Positions 13,026 to 25,144 of a DNA stretch of 64,000 nt are shown in pieces. Position numbers and translations under genes: made by a program. Source of the stretch: Liolophura sinensis (lineage: Eukaryota > Mollusca > Polyplacophora > Chitonida > Chitonidae); contig NC_088295.1 in the NCBI RefSeq assembly GCF_032854445.1, forward strand, positions 82,876,644-82,940,643, written 5' to 3'. Each line of letters opens with the position of its first letter. Position 1 is the first letter of the stretch. A model generated the notes under the pieces. It worked only from the letters and a program-made list of their open reading frames with translations. It was not told the origin of the DNA and searched no databases.

Positions 13026-14239
13026 AGCATCATGGGTTAAGCAGAATTACCCCTCCCATAGTTCATCTAAAAAAGTATCTCTTTAAACAAGGGACTGTGC
13101 CTATAATGATTTTACTTATTAAGACCTTATTATTATCCAGCGTTATGATGTAGCCATGTTTCACCTGAATGTTTCCTCATATACCAAGGCTTAAGCCGTT
13201 TTTCACCTCTCACGTGTCTCGATGTGCGCATAGTCACACTGTCACCTATGCCCAGACTTAGCTCTCCTGTCGCTACATTTTTCTGTAAACCTGGGAGATT
13301 TCTCATGCAAATTCCACATGATGTGGATTGTTCCCAGTTGTCCCCGGTGACACGAACAGTCCAAATCAATTATCCCCAATACAGTGGGCACAGTGATACA
13401 TTTCCCTACAGACCCATTTCCACACTCCCAGAAGGTATATTCACACCATCTCCAACCATATAAGCACATTACCTTGTTCATCAGTCAACCGGCCTCGTAG
13501 GGCCTAAAACATACCCTCCAAATAAACATGTGATGCTCAGTTAATAAAATACCATAACCCCAGATTTTTTTTCTGTCCCATTAGTGAATCCTTGCTTGTG
13601 GTAACACAGACAGGCCTGTTCCAACAGCCATCACTTTCAGTTTGATCGTGCTGGCCTTAATGGAATTTAATAATATGTGAACACTTGTGTGGCTTCGACA
13701 CGGGACTAATTGCTACATACAGCCGTGTGATACAGTGATATTTAAATGCAATGCGGGAGGTTATCTACGGTGTACAGTGCTTCAGAAATTGCACAGGCGT
13801 ATGATACTACCATCCTCATCCCGAGACGTCCCTTGCCAGTTCAGGGGGCTCACAAAACATGATATCACAATGATCCTGCACGGGTCGCTTCACATCACAA
13901 TGGTTGTTGTTTACACATCACTGTGATGATGTCCATCATTCTGATCTGAACATGAAGCGACTCGATGGTATTCTATTTGGTGTAGCTGGATCGCTGCCCG
14001 CGCAGTAGTCGAGTTGAGCTCCATTAGTGTTTGCCCCCGGGCAGTGTTAATACCACATGCTCACGGCTGGGCTGTCTATCTCCGTACATTGCTATAGACA
14101 AGTGGTGTGACTGATGTATCCATGTGCACACAATATACTGGCCATATCATATCCTACCCACAGTCCAGATTCATCCATCCAAAACTCTTCACGTTTAACT
14201 CAGAAACAATGTTATGGTCAGTGGCTTGGTAAATCTTCT

Positions 14240-14295
14240 GAGATAGGACTGACCAGTAGGACTGACCAGTAGGACTGACGAGTCGGACCGTCAGC
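14240..14295 (+). repeat. 13-bp tandem repeat
   Basis: The unit 'aggactgaccagt' occurs about three times in a row, the last with one change, then trails off. It lies inside array unit 1. Confidence 0.8.
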
Positions 14296-14299
14296 AGAA

Positions 14300-14770
14300 C
14301 TGTCAGACATGATACTCAGATAGAAATGCTCATGAGTTTAAAATAAACAGCAAACAAAGACCGATCTGCGATACCCATATGGTTCATGCTTACGATTTGA
14401 GACCAAAACAACACACAAACCAATATCCGCTATACTCAAAATTGTTTATACTTCACGATTTCTGATGCTAAAATACATCATGATCATGATCATGATCACA
14501 TCCGTGCGGTCAAGATGGTTTATTTTCCCGATTTGAGAAAAGACAGCAAATAAAGTAGGATCCGTGATACTCCAGTCACGTTTAACATTTCACAATAAAG
14601 AACACACAAAGCGCAACCCAAGACACTCAGATGGTTCGTGCTCACGCTTTGACGATCCGCAAAACGATTAGACAAAATCGATGCAAAAAACTCAAAATGG
14701 TTCATATTTATAAACAAACAGCACACAAAGCAGGATCCGTGTTAATTTGCTTTACGATCTATAAATACAT
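14300..14770 (+). repeat. Degenerate tandem repeat of about 60 bp
   Basis: Segments like 'actcagatggttc', 'gctcacgatttga', 'cagcacacaaag' and 'caggatccgtgat' recur in order about six to seven times with heavy divergence. The palindromic 'catgatcatgatcatgatca' lies within it at about 14480. It is confined to unit 1. Confidence 0.55.
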
Positions 14771-16795
14771 TTGCTTAGCATTTTGAGCACTTGTAATTTA
14801 GAGATTGGCATAATTCGTTTTATTCAAATATATTAACGCGTTGTGTGGTTTTGTTCACTGTCACAAAACGGACATAATAATCTCAACACCTGACTTCAGT
14901 CAATCAGTCTTCTTTCAATCAGAAGAATTGAATTCGGTCACCCTCTTCCCTCCCCATTTTAACCCATAACCTTCCAATCCCAACATGTTCGATCTATCTC
15001 CCTTCAGACTAAAAGCAATAACTTAGATGATTTTATTTGGAGGGAAATCGACCAAGACAGTTGCTAAGAGCTATAAAAAAAACGTTCCCAGACGTGAATG
15101 TGATGAAATGCTGATGACTGAGATTAGGGAAGCCTGCTTTGTTTGGTAGTCGAGTATCCTTATAGAACACCAAGAAAAGCCATTGTTTAATTCCGAAGCA
15201 GATTTTTGGAAACCTGTAATTTTTTCACGCCACCCACCTTCACTGGATGATGTAATGATACTTAAATTGGGTGACCCTGATTCTCCCTGAATTGCTTCAT
15301 TCAATCACGACGGAGGGACTGAGAATAGCTGCAAGACTGTTAAACCTGTGGTGACTTCATTGATCACTTAATTGATAAAACAAAAAATCTTGTTTCAGTG
15401 CCTAAACGTAATATTCATCTGATCAGTACCTTATCAAAGGAATCCTTGCAGCTAGATAAGAAATCGTTTAAATATATTATTGTCGGTATAGACCTGTATA
15501 GATTATATATGGTATTCTTCCTATCAAAGCCCAATGTTATTTACTTCAGCTAACAAGATATCGCACCGTTGCATTAAGAAATGGCTCACCTGTTCATAAG
15601 TTTACTTTCGTAATAAATGTCTATTAACTACACTGTCAAATATCCACGGTATTATACGTAAAACACGTAAAATACGTAAAAGTTGTTTCATTTACCAAGA
15701 CTGGACTGAAAAAGCTATTATACTACGCATCTAACAGCGTACAGTAGGCTGATGGTTAGCAACGAATAATTTTGGCTTCAGCTATTTCATCGGTTACGCA
15801 TAACGGTTATCATAACGACTCCAACCGCAAGAGGAAACCCTTGCGTCATGTTGCAGAAGATCTGTCATTATGAGTAGGTCGGCAATCGCCCTGAGCGACG
15901 ATTTCCTGTCTAGTTGCACGGGGTCCTTTCCAAATGAAACAACCATATAGGGTATTCGCATACTAATCTGGCCACTCAGCAAGCTTGGAAAACGGCGACA
16001 TTTTGTGTGTTTTCTTGAAGGACAGCTAGATGCGAAATCGCCCCCACATCGAAGAAAAAAAACCTTTTGTTTCATAAAAAGGAAAAAGTAGGGTCAAAAG
16101 CAGATTTTCCTATTTTAAGGCGTTTTCTTGAGAGGGTTCCCTTCGCAATAAAATATGATTACGTGAACCAAAATCATTTCCACATATTTGGTGTCTAGTT
16201 AAAGAGAAGTAAGCCATAACGAAGTATCGTGTCGGTTCACGCAATCATATTTTTATAAATGGAAATAAAGGAACTCTACATTCTCAATAGTATTTCAAGG
16301 CTTATAACTGATTAGCCCGCATTGGTCCAGTGGTAACATGAATCATGCGTCACATATGATCAGATATGATGGCCGAATCATGCTTAACCATGCTTGCCCC
16401 ATCGTTTGTCCTGAAAAAGTAAAATACACCAGGAATGTGTGTAGTTGGAAAGGGAATATACGGCAGGAATACACACAAGTCACATCCGCCGTCCTGGAAA
16501 TCATCAGGACTTGTATAATTCACCAGTTATACAAGATGTTTTCCAGTAACATAAAGTTTTTCGCTACGATATTTTTCTAAAAAGCTTTTTATCACTAAAA
16601 TAAGTGGCTGTACAATGGGAGTTAATGTGACATTTCACGAAGTAAAGGTCCACGGGAACATGAAGTACCAGGCCTGAAGGATGACTCTTGCGAGAAACCG
16701 AAAATAACTAGACATAAGTGGAAGAAAAGCACTCAGCCACGGCTGTAAACTTCAGGGTTTATGGAAGGTAGTCTAATGCAGCTCCACATTGGCTC

Positions 16796-17060
16796 GGGGG
16801 CCTTCGTGGTTCAGTTGGCTAGCGCCCTAGCGCAGCGTAATGACCCAGGAGTCTCTCACCAATGCAGTCGCTCTGAGTTCAAGTCCAGCTCATGCTGGCT
16901 TCCTCTCCAGCCGTACGTGGGAAGGTCTGACAGCAACCTACGGATGTTCGTGGGTTTCTCCCGGGCTCTGCCCGATTTCCTCCGACCATAATGCTGGCCG
17001 CCGTCGTATAAGTGAAATATTCTTGAGTACGGCGTAAAACACCAATGAAATAAATAAATA
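16796..17060 (+). repeat. Full-length tRNA-derived SINE
   Basis: The head 'gtggttcagttggctagcgc' resembles a tRNA A box, and 'gagttcaagtcc' fits a B box. The body includes 'agctcatgctggcttcctct', 'cgtacgtgggaaggtctg' and 'cccgggctctgcccg'. The conserved 3' module reads 'ttgagtacggcgtaaaacac' and the tail is AAATAAATAAAT-like. It is the best reference copy in the window for the truncated elements. Confidence 0.9.
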
Positions 17061-17696
17061 CCATATTCGCTCAACATTTTTAGCCAATCTGATCAGAGTA
17101 CAACTTTAATGGACTGTAATCTTTCCCTTTACATCGGAGTTACTCACCAAAGACCTAAAATATTTTTTCTTCAGTACGTTAGCATCAGTAATTATGTAAT
17201 CGTCTCAGACACACTCGCGCATACACATCAATCCCACAAGAAAACAATTGTCATGTAAATATCAATGATAAAGATAATACCTTGAATACATCTACATTTC
17301 CCTGCAGATCCATTTCCACACCCCAGGAAGGTATTTACACCGTCTACAACTATATAAGCACGTAACTTTGATCATCTGCCGACAGGCGTAATAGGACATA
17401 CAAGAAACAGCCACACCAAATAAACATGCAATTTTCAATTATTCCAATCAAACAACCTCAGATTGTTTATCTGTTCACTCTAGCGGAACATCGCTTATAT
17501 CAACACAAGCAATCGTGTTGTCATGCACCAGCCATCGCTTTTAATTTGCCTACTTTGATGGAATTCCACAATATGCGGATAGCCTGGACTGTTTAATTAC
17601 AACACGCAACCCTTGTGATATTTAAACAAAGTGGGGGCGAACATACAGCATAGAGCTGTGCATTAGAATAGAGAGTGTTCGTGTATTGATATAATA

Positions 17697-17905
17697 TTTG
17701 ATTTGTTTTTTACGCCGTACTCAAGAATATTGTACTCACACGACGGCGGCCAGCATCATGGTGGAAGGAGACTGGGCAGAGCCCGGGGGAACCCACGACC
17801 ATCCGCAGGCTGGTGCCAAACCTTGCTGGATGTGCCCAGATTCTCCCACTACTGTGCTGTCCGCCATCGTACAAATGATATAACACCAATCAAATGAATA
17901 AATAC
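17697..17905. repeat. Two SINE 3' ends head to head
   Basis: Bases 17697-17822 are the SINE 3' half on the minus strand: 'tacgccgtactcaagaat', 'acgacggcggccagc', 'gagcccgggggaaccc'. Directly after, about 17838-17905 reads as the same 3' end on the plus strand: 'tctcccactactgtgctgtc', 'aacaccaatcaaatgaa' and an AAAT tail. The result is a small imperfect palindrome. Confidence 0.7.
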
Positions 17906-17989
17906 CTTAAAATAGTACCTTTCTTCCAGTGAGTTCTCCTTCAGGTTTATGACCTTAATAGTTCAGAGATCATTAATTTATCTTTTTAT

Positions 17990-18054
17990 CTAATTATGAC
18001 ATTTTATGCCGTTCTTTAGAATATTTCACTTATAAGATGGCTGTCAGCATCAGG
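17990..18054 (-). repeat. Degenerate SINE fragment
   Basis: 'attttatgccgttctttaga' and 'atatttcacttataagatgg' are recognisable but diverged versions of the SINE 3' module in antisense orientation. Confidence 0.5.
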
Positions 18055-18463
18055 ATGTCCAGAGTCCCATACTTTCATAATTACCTCCCCTGCTATTACG
18101 TTTTTCTGTAAACCTCATATATTTCTCATTCTAATGTTGTTTAGTGATCTATATTGATTTTCTACGCGTCCCCATGACATGATCATCCCAGAGCGACTTC
18201 CCCCCAATACTGTGTGTGGTGGTACATTTCCCTACAGACCCATTTCTACACTCCTGGAAGGAATATTCACACCGCCTACAACTATATAAGCACATTACCT
18301 TGTTCATCTGCCAACAGGCTTACAATGGAGAAAAAAAACACACACTCCAATTACATCTATAACTTTTTTAGACATGCACATGCACATTAAACCGTTATTA
18401 TCAAATATTGACTCTTTTAATGGAATTGGATAACATAGAATAGAATAGATTGTGTGGCTTCGA

Positions 18464-18510
18464 CACATGTGTGCGTGTGCGTGCGTGAGTGCGTGCGTGT
18501 ATGTGTGCCT
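18464..18510 (+). repeat. Alternating TG/CG simple repeat
   Basis: An impure run of TGTG and CGTG steps. Alternating purine-pyrimidine tracts of this kind can favour Z-DNA. It sits just after the 'gtggcttcgacac' landmark of the array, replacing sequence found there in other units. Confidence 0.8.
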
Positions 18511-20274
18511 TATCAGCTGAATGGACCCGCAAAAGCCAGCTGTATGGACCCAGCAATAAGCAATGTACATAACTACCTAGATGCTCACAAAGTGGAGATT
18601 TTATTCGGCAATGATAAATATTCGTTTAATCTATCACAATGGTTGATAACAATTTTGTTGTTTGCTTATCCCTGCGATGATGTTCATGAGTCTGGCCAAG
18701 ATTGGAGATGAATCGTCTTGATGGTTTCGTATCAACGAGGGAATGTTATCCGCAAAATGCAGTCTGGAATTATGTCTTATGCCGCTATATCGCTCAGAAT
18801 TTGATAGTATCGTGGACGAGCAGTGATCCACTTGAGTTCTCGTAGCATTTGCCCCCGGGGTGTAAAAACATACCCAGCGTGCAGGACAAATTCCACATAT
18901 GACCTTCTCATTTCTGGATTGTTTATATCACGATATGCGTACCTCTTCTGTAAACTCTCAGTCACACTTGTGGATAGTTAGATGGCCCAATCTTACTTTG
19001 CTCGCCCCTAAGTCTCTAACTCGTCTTACCTCCCCATTCCGTCACACGGTCATCCAATCCCCACAACTTCAGCTCAGACCTCCTCTGAGACCGAAAGCAA
19101 TAGTTTACATCCTTTTAGTTGGAGTTGCTAAGAGGTATGAAAAAACATGGCCTAGAATGTGATGAGATGTTGAGATCAGCGAAGAAAGCTTTGTGGGGTG
19201 TCGGGTATCCTTATACATGTAAAACCGTCAAGCACAGGCACCGTAATTCCCGCAGTCATCTTTTCTTTTCTAATTTTTTTTTCTTTTTTTTTTTCGGAAA
19301 CCTGTCATCATCTTTCATCGGATCTATTGGGTGTGTTTGGACAGTCTCATCACGTTTCGGGTTTCAGGCAAACCTTAGGGTTTATCTGGGGAATGGGGAT
19401 GTACTGACACTTGGAATGAGTGACACTGATTCTTCCTGAATTGCTCCACTTAATCACCACCACGGCACTGTGAACAGCTGCCCATCTCCGAGGCTGTTAT
19501 TAGTTAAACGTGTCGTGACTTGATTGATCGCTTAATTACCTATTAATAAAACAAAACATCTCTCTGGCGTACCTAACCGTAATATTGAGCTGATCAGTGG
19601 CTTATCAAATTTCCCAATGAAAGTACCTGTGCCATATACACGGTAGTCACATAATAATTTAGCCACAAAGAAGCACGTAAAGCAGGTAAACCAAAAAGCT
19701 GTCACACAACATGGAACATTTTCAAAGCCAGCTAAAGTGGTTTGACGTTGATTCTAGATCGTCAAATTTCAAGCAAGATTGCAGAACTGCGTATATGTTT
19801 GCATCACGAGCGTAAATAAGCAAAGGTGTGTGTTATCTGTGGCTGTAATTCTGCGTAGTAATTAGCCTTGTGTAAAGCTATGTACATGCTATCACTTCCC
19901 TAGAATTTGAACACAGCATATATTGGACTGGAACTTCGTGTCTTTGTTGTGTGTCATTATAACTGATAAAGCAGTGCAGTGAGCACGTTTAAACACCGGA
20001 TAACATAGCCACGCATCCAGTGATTACAACAATTTCAAGCACACGGACATCTCCTTTCCGAGGTATTATTTTCACTTGGGCCATGTTAAATAAATTTAAT
20101 ATCACCACATACTAGTGGTATATTATGGTGGAGTAGTGAGGGAAGTGTACATTATGGAACAGGTAGATTCTGAATGAAAATTGCTTGATGTTTACACGAA
20201 ACTTAGGTGGCAGAAGAAGTAAACTTCAGCAGCGGCGACATTTTAACGGTTCATATATAATCAAACGCGTGTGG

Positions 20275-20458
20275 TGAATCATGCAATTGAATCATGCAAT
20301 TGAATCATGCTTAACATATGATCAAATATGACAATTGAATCATGTTTAACATATGATCAAATATGACAATTGAATGCGTAACAAATGATCCAATATGACA
20401 ATTGAATCATGCGTAACAAATGATCAAATATGACCACTGAATCATGCGTAACAAAGAA
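20275..20458 (+). repeat. 35-bp tandem repeat
   Basis: The unit includes 'caattgaatcatgcttaaca' followed by 'tatgatcaaatatga', with four to five copies. Unit 1 has about one and a half related copies at 16337-16390, so the expansion probably followed the larger duplication. Confidence 0.8.
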
Positions 20459-20955
20459 ATACTGCCGCCTGATCACAGTTTACCTCAGTTAAGGATGGAT
20501 TAAACCTTTCATGACAATGCTTCCACCATCAGGTCTGAATAAGTAAAATTCACTGGGAATGTTTTTTTTCGGAAATCGGCCTGTAGGTATACATGTACAC
20601 ATCCAGAAATCGCACCAACCTGGAAACCATCAGGGGATGTGTAAGTCAGGTCTTCGCTTTCTCTATCCATGAATTCACAACTGATGCAAGGTGTTTTCCA
20701 TGGACATGAACTTTCTCGTTACGAGAATTTTCTAAAAGTTTTTTGTCACTTACCTAAATCACTGTTTTATTACAATTTATGTGGCGTTTGACAAAGTAAA
20801 ATTGTCCGACAACATAAGGTACCAGACCTGAAGAATAATTCTCACAACCGACCTAAAACACACATAACTGGAGGAAAAGTACGCATTTGTTTAGTCGTTC
20901 TGGTCAGAGCATAACTTTAATCGTCTGTAATATTGCATTTTACATCGGCTAAAGG

Positions 20956-20957
<2 letters not shown>

Positions 20958-20999
<42 letters not shown>
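20958..20999. repeat. (AT)n microsatellite, about 42 bp
   Basis: An uninterrupted AT dinucleotide run near the junction of array units 2 and 3. Confidence 0.95.
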
Positions 21000-21003
<4 letters not shown>

Positions 21004-21294
21004 CTGTAACCACTAATGATGCCATTTCAGTTTATTATATCGTAATTACCTCAAAAAGGGTATTCTTTAATATATTCAGCTGATTAATTGTTTATTAAAT
21101 TTCCAGATGAAAGTACCCTATACAGTAGTTGCATACTAATTTGGCCATGCAGGCACAACGCAAGCGCAATCACACACCATAGAGAATCTTTCAGCTCTGA
21201 GAGTGTGAGTTCATACCCAACTAAGGCTTCCCTGTAGATCCATTTCTACAGCCCAAGAAAGTTTAGGCCTATTCACACCGACTACGACTACATG

Positions 21295-21394
21295 TATATA
21301 TTTATTTATTTATTTATTTATTTGATCGGTATTTTATGCCGTAATCAAGAATATTTCACGTACGCGACGTCGTCCAGCATTATGGTGAGAGGAA
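21295..21394 (-). repeat. Truncated SINE inserted in array unit 3
   Basis: A TTTA-type tail on the left is followed by 'cggtattttatgccgtaatc', 'aagaatatttcac' and 'ccagcattatggtgagagga'. It splits the 'acgactac / tatataaacac' landmark that is continuous in the other units, so it inserted after the duplication. Confidence 0.8.
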
Positions 21395-22049
21395 ACTTAT
21401 ATATGCACATGTATATAAACACATTACTTTGTTCATTTGCCAACAGGCGTAACACGACGCACAAGAAACTCACAGGCCAACAAAACATGTAATATTTAAT
21501 TACCGCAATCAGACAACCTTAGATTGTTTATACGTTCACAATGGCGAAACATCGCTTATATTAACACAAACAATCGTGTTGCCATGCAATACACATCGCT
21601 TTTAATTTGCTCACGTTAATGGAATTCCACAATATGTGAATAGCCTGTGTGGCTTCGACACGAGACTAATTACTACATCAAGCCCTTGTGAATCAACGTA
21701 TACATTATAGTCGATATGTAATTGTGCGAAGGCTGGGGTAGGTGAACAATTATTGAACTATATTAGACTAAGTTATGCTATTAGCTGATTTATCAGCTGA
21801 TGTTAACCTCTAACCTTACTATGTTTTTCTGTAAACCTCATGTACTTCTCATTGATAATTCAATTCATTGACAATGCTTAATGATTTATTTAGATTTCCT
21901 ACTTGTCCACCATGATACGATCATTCTAAAGCAACTGTCCCCGATGCTATAGGTGGTGGTACATTTTCCTGCAGACCCATTTCAACACTCCCGGATGATA
22001 TATTCACACCAGATCTGAGTTTTGTTTCATTCTTGTCACATTAACTTTC

Positions 22050-22192
22050 AGATTCCGCATGGAAACTGGGAGGACCGGGAACCAGTCCAGGTCGGGTCAT
22101 ACCAAAGAATAAAAAAACTGGCACTTGTTGCCGTCTCGCTCGGCGCTCAGCACCGAGAGATGAGAGCAAAGAAACAGGACTGGTCGTCTACA
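22050..22192 (+). repeat. 5' part of a tRNA-derived SINE inserted in array unit 3
   Basis: It contains 'gggaaccagtccaggtcggg' (decayed tRNA-like region) and 'gtctcgctcggcgctcagca', then ends at 'ggactggtcg'. It interrupts the landmark between 'attcacacc' and 'tctacagctatataagca', which is intact at 18265-18295. It is related to the element at 46378-46600. Confidence 0.65.
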
Positions 22193-23989
22193 GCTATATA
22201 AGCATATTACCTTGTTCATTAGCCAACAAGTCAGCTAACCTAATTTTTTATCTATTTACACTGTTCCCAAAAATGGTCACTTTTAATGGAATTGGACAAC
22301 ATGTGATTAGCCTGTGTGGCTTCGACACGGGATCAATTACTACACATAGTTCTTGTGATATTTACATGATGGGCGACCACAAAGCGGATGCTGTGCCTTA
22401 GTATAGAGTGTTATTATACATTGGTCCATTGCACAACCTTCCTCGTCATCATTATTCCAGGCTGTCCCACACCACCAACTGTAATAAGGAATGTACATGT
22501 ACGTAACTACCCAGATGGTCACAAAGCAATGATCAGTATTCGTTTATTCTATCACAATCGTTGATAACAATACTAGTCTTCGTATATCACTGTGATGATG
22601 TCCAACATTCTAACCTTACTCGAAGATGAAGCTACTCAATTGTGTCGTCTCTGAATATTAAACGCTAGTCTGCAATTCTATGTTACGTCATTGTATCGTT
22701 CAGCATTTGACAATATTGTGGCCGAGCAATATTTGCCCCAGACAGAGATAGCAGATCCCCACCCCCGGGCTGTCTATCTCCGTGCACTGCCATAGACAAG
22801 TGGCTCTGGTGATTGATGTTCACGTATACACACAGAGCGGGTGATATCAGATGATTTCCCTCAGGTATGCTACGTGTACATTCAGGATTTTTCCAGAATA
22901 CATGTAAAGCATTCAGCACCATCCGCATTCAACTTCTCCTGTTTTAATGAATTTTTAGGGGCATTTGGGCGGATATTAAACAAAAACGGGATAAATGCAT
23001 GGATGTTAATTCAAATATTCTACAGTATTGCGCCGTTTTGTGTATTGTCACACAGAGGATTTGGTGTTAATTTACTGGATGTAAAAACATACCCAGCGTG
23101 CAGGACAAATTCCACATATGACCTTCTCATTTCTGGATTGTTTATATCACGATATACCTCCCTCTTCTGTAAACTCTGAGTCACACTTGTGGATAGTTAG
23201 GTGGTCCAATCTTACTTCCTTCGCCTCTAAGTCTCTAACCCGTCTTACCTCCCCATTCCGTCACATGGTCATCCAATCCCGACAATTCCAACTCAGACGC
23301 CTTCTAAGACTAAAAGCTGAGGCAGTTGTTGAGGGGTATAAAAACGTTCGTGGACTTGAATGAGATGAGATATTGATGACTAAGATCAGGATATAGCCTG
23401 CTTAGAGGGGTTGTCGGTTATCCTTATAGAGCCGTCATGCACATGCCCTGCGGAGCAATTATCCTCAAATTGTCATATTTCCATCCGCAGTAATTCCGTC
23501 ACAGTTGTTTGACAGCCGTCATTTTTTCCAGGCCATTAGATTTCACCGGATCACACGGAGTCTCTTTTGGACAACAGAGATACTTGGAATAGGGCCTACT
23601 TGAATTAGCAGAATAGGCACAATGGTTCTCCATCGAGGGACTCTAAACCTCCGAAGCTGTTACTATAAAAAGTGACGTGATTTTGTATATCGTTTTATTA
23701 CCTAATGATGGGCAAAACTATACCCGACATCTCGCTCTTATGAGAGCAGCTATAAAATTTCCGCTTAATTTATCTGTTGCTTAACAAATGTCACTACTAC
23801 TAATTACTATTATGCTTATAGTACTGTGGTATTTTCCGATGTGTGGTTCACGTTCAAATCATACTTTAGACAGACTGTGTTCTTTTAATACTCAAACTGC
23901 ATTTATTTTACATTTATCTTCCTGGCGATATAGTGTAACATTATGCCTGCATGTGTAACCAACATCCTGGTACTTTACAGACTGTCAAA

Positions 23990-24960
23990 TCTACCGGACA
24001 TGTAAGAGGCATGGCCAAATTGGAAACTGAAGGCGTTCTTATGTGTGAACACGTTGTGAAGGAGTGGAATGGACATACACCAAAGCGCTACGTGACACAT
24101 GAAAGCAACCATGACAAACACATCGACATATTTTCGGGAACATTTTTTGTGCTTGTGAAAAGTTCTGAAACTTATAAATAGATGACAGCCGCACAGTGAT
24201 TGAAAAGACAACTATATGGGAATATTTGTAATGGGTGATAAAGAAATCAGCTGAAATAATATGTAGCATGTTCAATCAACTGTTAACGATATCAGATGTT
24301 GAAACCCCGTCATCATCATCTGACCACACTCAGTGTTTTCCTTCTTTTATAGCCTGCAACACTGATACACCGCCAAGTTTATCAAAAAACTTCGATATGT
24401 TTTAAGTTTTACATTTCAACATTTACTCTTTCCAAATTCCTCCCGAAAAATTATTGCTGAAGGAATTTTATCTAGGTCACAGCAGAAAATGAGTATGTGC
24501 AATCTTTGTTACATAACTAGCTTGTCAATTCTTGTTACTATAATCAACGGCACAAAACTATATAAAACTTCGTTTTTAAGGTAATTGTGATGTGTCAACA
24601 ACTGTTTCTTCCAAGGATGTAAAAGCACTACCATTCTGGAGCAGAATTTCCAGGGCCAAGATGAACTATTCATACACTTCTCGAAACTAGGTGGGGGAAG
24701 AGCAGTACAGGGGATTTTGAGTGCTTCATTCTGTAGTTGTCTGCAAATAAATTTCAGATGACAACATTTCGCGCTGACCTGATAAGTTTGAACTGCAGGG
24801 GTAAAATTGATTTGGAAGCGAGATGACATGAATGAGTCTAATAGATTGTCATGTTCCATACATCCTCATGCTTAAGAATTTCCGTTTAAATTCCCCAGAG
24901 GACAATTTGAAGGTTTCCCATTCGCTCTTCCAAAATGATGTCTGATCAATTCCTGACAGA
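23990..24960 (+). repeat. Diverged copy of the 3' flank of K+ channel paralogue 1
   Basis: Several ordered segments match 10980-11560. Examples are 'ctgaaggcgttctt' against 'ctcaaggcgttgtt', 'agatgacagccgca' against 'agatgacagcagca', 'cgcgctgacctgataa' against 'tgcgctgacctaataa', and 'atttccgtttaaattcccc' shared almost exactly (about 24880 and 11480). It implies a segmental duplication that included sequence next to the channel gene. No channel coding remnant was recognised beside it. The 116-codon minus-strand frame at 24509-24859 lies in this copy and looks fortuitous. Confidence 0.65.
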
Positions 24961-25080
24961 AGTAAGCATTATCTTGCCGCAATATTTTTCATCTTTGATC
25001 ATCTTTCAAGCATTATTCACCGCTCATGACTTGCTGTTGTATCACGTGATCATGTCGTCGCTGCTCGGGTTTAGCTCTCT

Positions 25081-25107
25081 CCCCCCCCCCCCCCCCCCCC
25101 CCCCCCC
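25081..25107 (+). repeat. 27-bp poly(C) tract
   Basis: An uninterrupted run of 27 C (27 G on the minus strand), followed by 'actcacacacaa'. Such runs can form i-motif or G-quadruplex structures, and their length is error-prone in assemblies. Confidence 0.95.
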
Positions 25108-25144
25108 ACTCACACACAAGAAGAGGTAGCCAGCATAAGCAGTC

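Larger units (their letters stand above)
13270..17280. repeat. Tandem array unit 1 (about 3.9 kb)
   Basis: Ordered landmarks: a 'ccatttccacactcc ... tatataagcac' block (about 13407-13470); 'gtggcttcgacacgggact' (13689); 'gtcgagttgagctccat' (about 14008); a 'cctccccatt' block (about 14950); 'ttgatcacttaatt' (about 15360); 'gaatcatgcgt' (about 16338); a block ending 'ggaagaaaagcactcagcca' (about 16740). The same landmarks in the same order define units 2 and 3, and a subset marks unit 4. A full SINE has inserted near the right end. No coding capacity is seen. Confidence 0.65.
17280..21205. repeat. Tandem array unit 2 (about 3.9 kb)
   Basis: It repeats the landmarks of unit 1: the 'ccatttccacacccc ... 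tatataagcacg' block at about 17310, 'catcgcttttaatttgcc' (17534), 'gtgatccacttgagttct' (about 18823), 'cctccccattccgtcaca' (about 19030), 'ttgatcgcttaattacc' (about 19522), tandem 'gaatcatgc' blocks (20276) and a linker like 16500-16740 at about 20640-20890. The first block recurs at about 18230, so the unit contains an internal duplication of roughly 0.93 kb. Confidence 0.65.
21205..23960. repeat. Tandem array unit 3
   Basis: Landmarks: 'ccatttctacagccc' (about 21240), 'gtggcttcgacacgagact' (21649), a second such block at 21970 and 22316, 'gtggccgagcaatatttgc' (22719), 'acatacccagcgtgcaggac' (about 23087), 'cctccccattccgtcaca' (about 23247). The stretch from about 23078 to 23150 is nearly identical to 18860-18935 in unit 2, so those parts are relatively young or recently converted. 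Two SINE pieces have inserted. Unit 3 loses similarity after about 23760. Confidence 0.65.

Noticed and set aside
20275-20458. CRISPR-like appearance of regular repeats
   Set aside because: Units are contiguous with no unique spacers, in an animal genome with introns and SINEs.
18859-23180. Repeated MTFSFLDCLYHD-like peptides at 18899 and 23118, first suspected to be a gene family
   Set aside because: They come from a nearly identical block of the 3.9-kb array, and the frames diverge and stop soon after.
24509-24859. 116-codon minus-strand frame
   Set aside because: It lies in the copied channel 3' flank, has no recognisable domain, and is not open in the copy at 11 kb.
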